NCBI GenBank assembly: GCA_018713215.1
Contig: DVFO01000079.1
Location: 1-5,425, forward strand
Origin: Enterenecus faecium
GTDB lineage: Bacteria > Bacillota > Clostridia > Oscillospirales > Oscillospiraceae
Reading direction: 5' to 3'
Length of the DNA: 5,425 bases
Shown: positions 5,362 through 5,425 of the stretch, in pieces
How the letters are laid out: each line of letters begins with the position of its first letter
Position numbering within the stretch: the first letter of the stretch is position 1
Position numbers and translations under genes: made by a program
The notes under the pieces: generated by a model
Told to the model about the DNA's origin: nothing
Seen by the model: only the letters and a program-made list of their open reading frames with translations
Database searches by the model: none

Positions 5362-5425
5362 ATTCTTCCAGAGCCAGAGAGGCCTGGAGCAATTTCTTGG
5401 TGTAGTCGTGCTGGGGGTTGTCGTA
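5360..5425 (-). CDS. 3' end of an oligopeptide-type ABC transporter ATPase (partial)
   Basis: Only the last 21 codons are inside the window. Read on the minus strand from 5425 they give YDNPQHDYTKKLLQASLALE plus a final E and a TAA stop at 5362-5360. The NPQHxYTKxLL motif is the hallmark that follows the nucleotide-binding domain in ATPases of the Opp/Dpp/Nik (peptide and nickel) import family, where it is usually P.HPYT..LL. Here the Pro of HPYT is Asp. The chain ends about 14 residues after the motif, so it lacks the longer C-terminal extension of OppD-type proteins and resembles the shorter NikE/DppF-like forms. The substrate cannot be inferred from this fragment. The gene is convergent with the trehalose locus and probably unrelated to it. 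Confidence 0.7.
   Translation of the reverse strand, partial: YDNPQHDYTKKLLQASLALEE

Overview
The window looks like chromosomal DNA from a GC-rich Firmicute. Low-GC-Firmicute style PTS, GntR-family and Shine-Dalgarno features sit on strongly G/C-ending codons, which would fit gut Clostridia such as the Oscillospiraceae. That assignment is inferred from style and cannot be proven from this window. The main content is a complete trehalose uptake and breakdown locus.

Layout: 1-183 is an AT-rich spacer (about 28% GC by hand count over 1-180) without a supported gene. Then come a strong bidirectional terminator (184-229) and treR on the minus strand (238-981), encoding a GntR/UTRA trehalose repressor. 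A 246-bp divergent control region (982-1227) holds one promoter for each direction and a perfect 16-bp palindrome placed between the -35 and -10 of the treB promoter. On the plus strand follow treB (1228-3150; trehalose PTS permease, domains IIB-IIC-IIA in one chain) and, 10 bp later, treC (3161-4813; trehalose-6-phosphate hydrolase). After a 108-bp gap with a long RBS-sequestering hairpin comes a small four-helix membrane protein of unknown function (4922-5308). A 21-bp perfect-stem terminator (5316-5361) separates it from the 3' end of a convergent gene, the C-terminus of an oligopeptide-type ABC transporter ATPase (5360-5425, minus).

How it works together: TreB imports and phosphorylates trehalose to trehalose-6-phosphate. 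TreC splits this into glucose and glucose-6-phosphate for glycolysis. TreR, which in characterised relatives responds to trehalose-6-phosphate, would release the palindromic operator when sugar is present. No U-tract terminator is visible between treC and the small membrane-protein gene, so the latter may be the distal cistron of the same transcript, with translation limited by the hairpin that covers its ribosome-binding site.

The enzymes themselves are well-known families. The parts that deserve a second look are regulatory: a second copy of the operator core lying exactly over the treR stop codon, the sequestered RBS, and the unknown membrane protein. I see no evidence for a wholly new kind of system, mobile element, CRISPR array or RNA gene.
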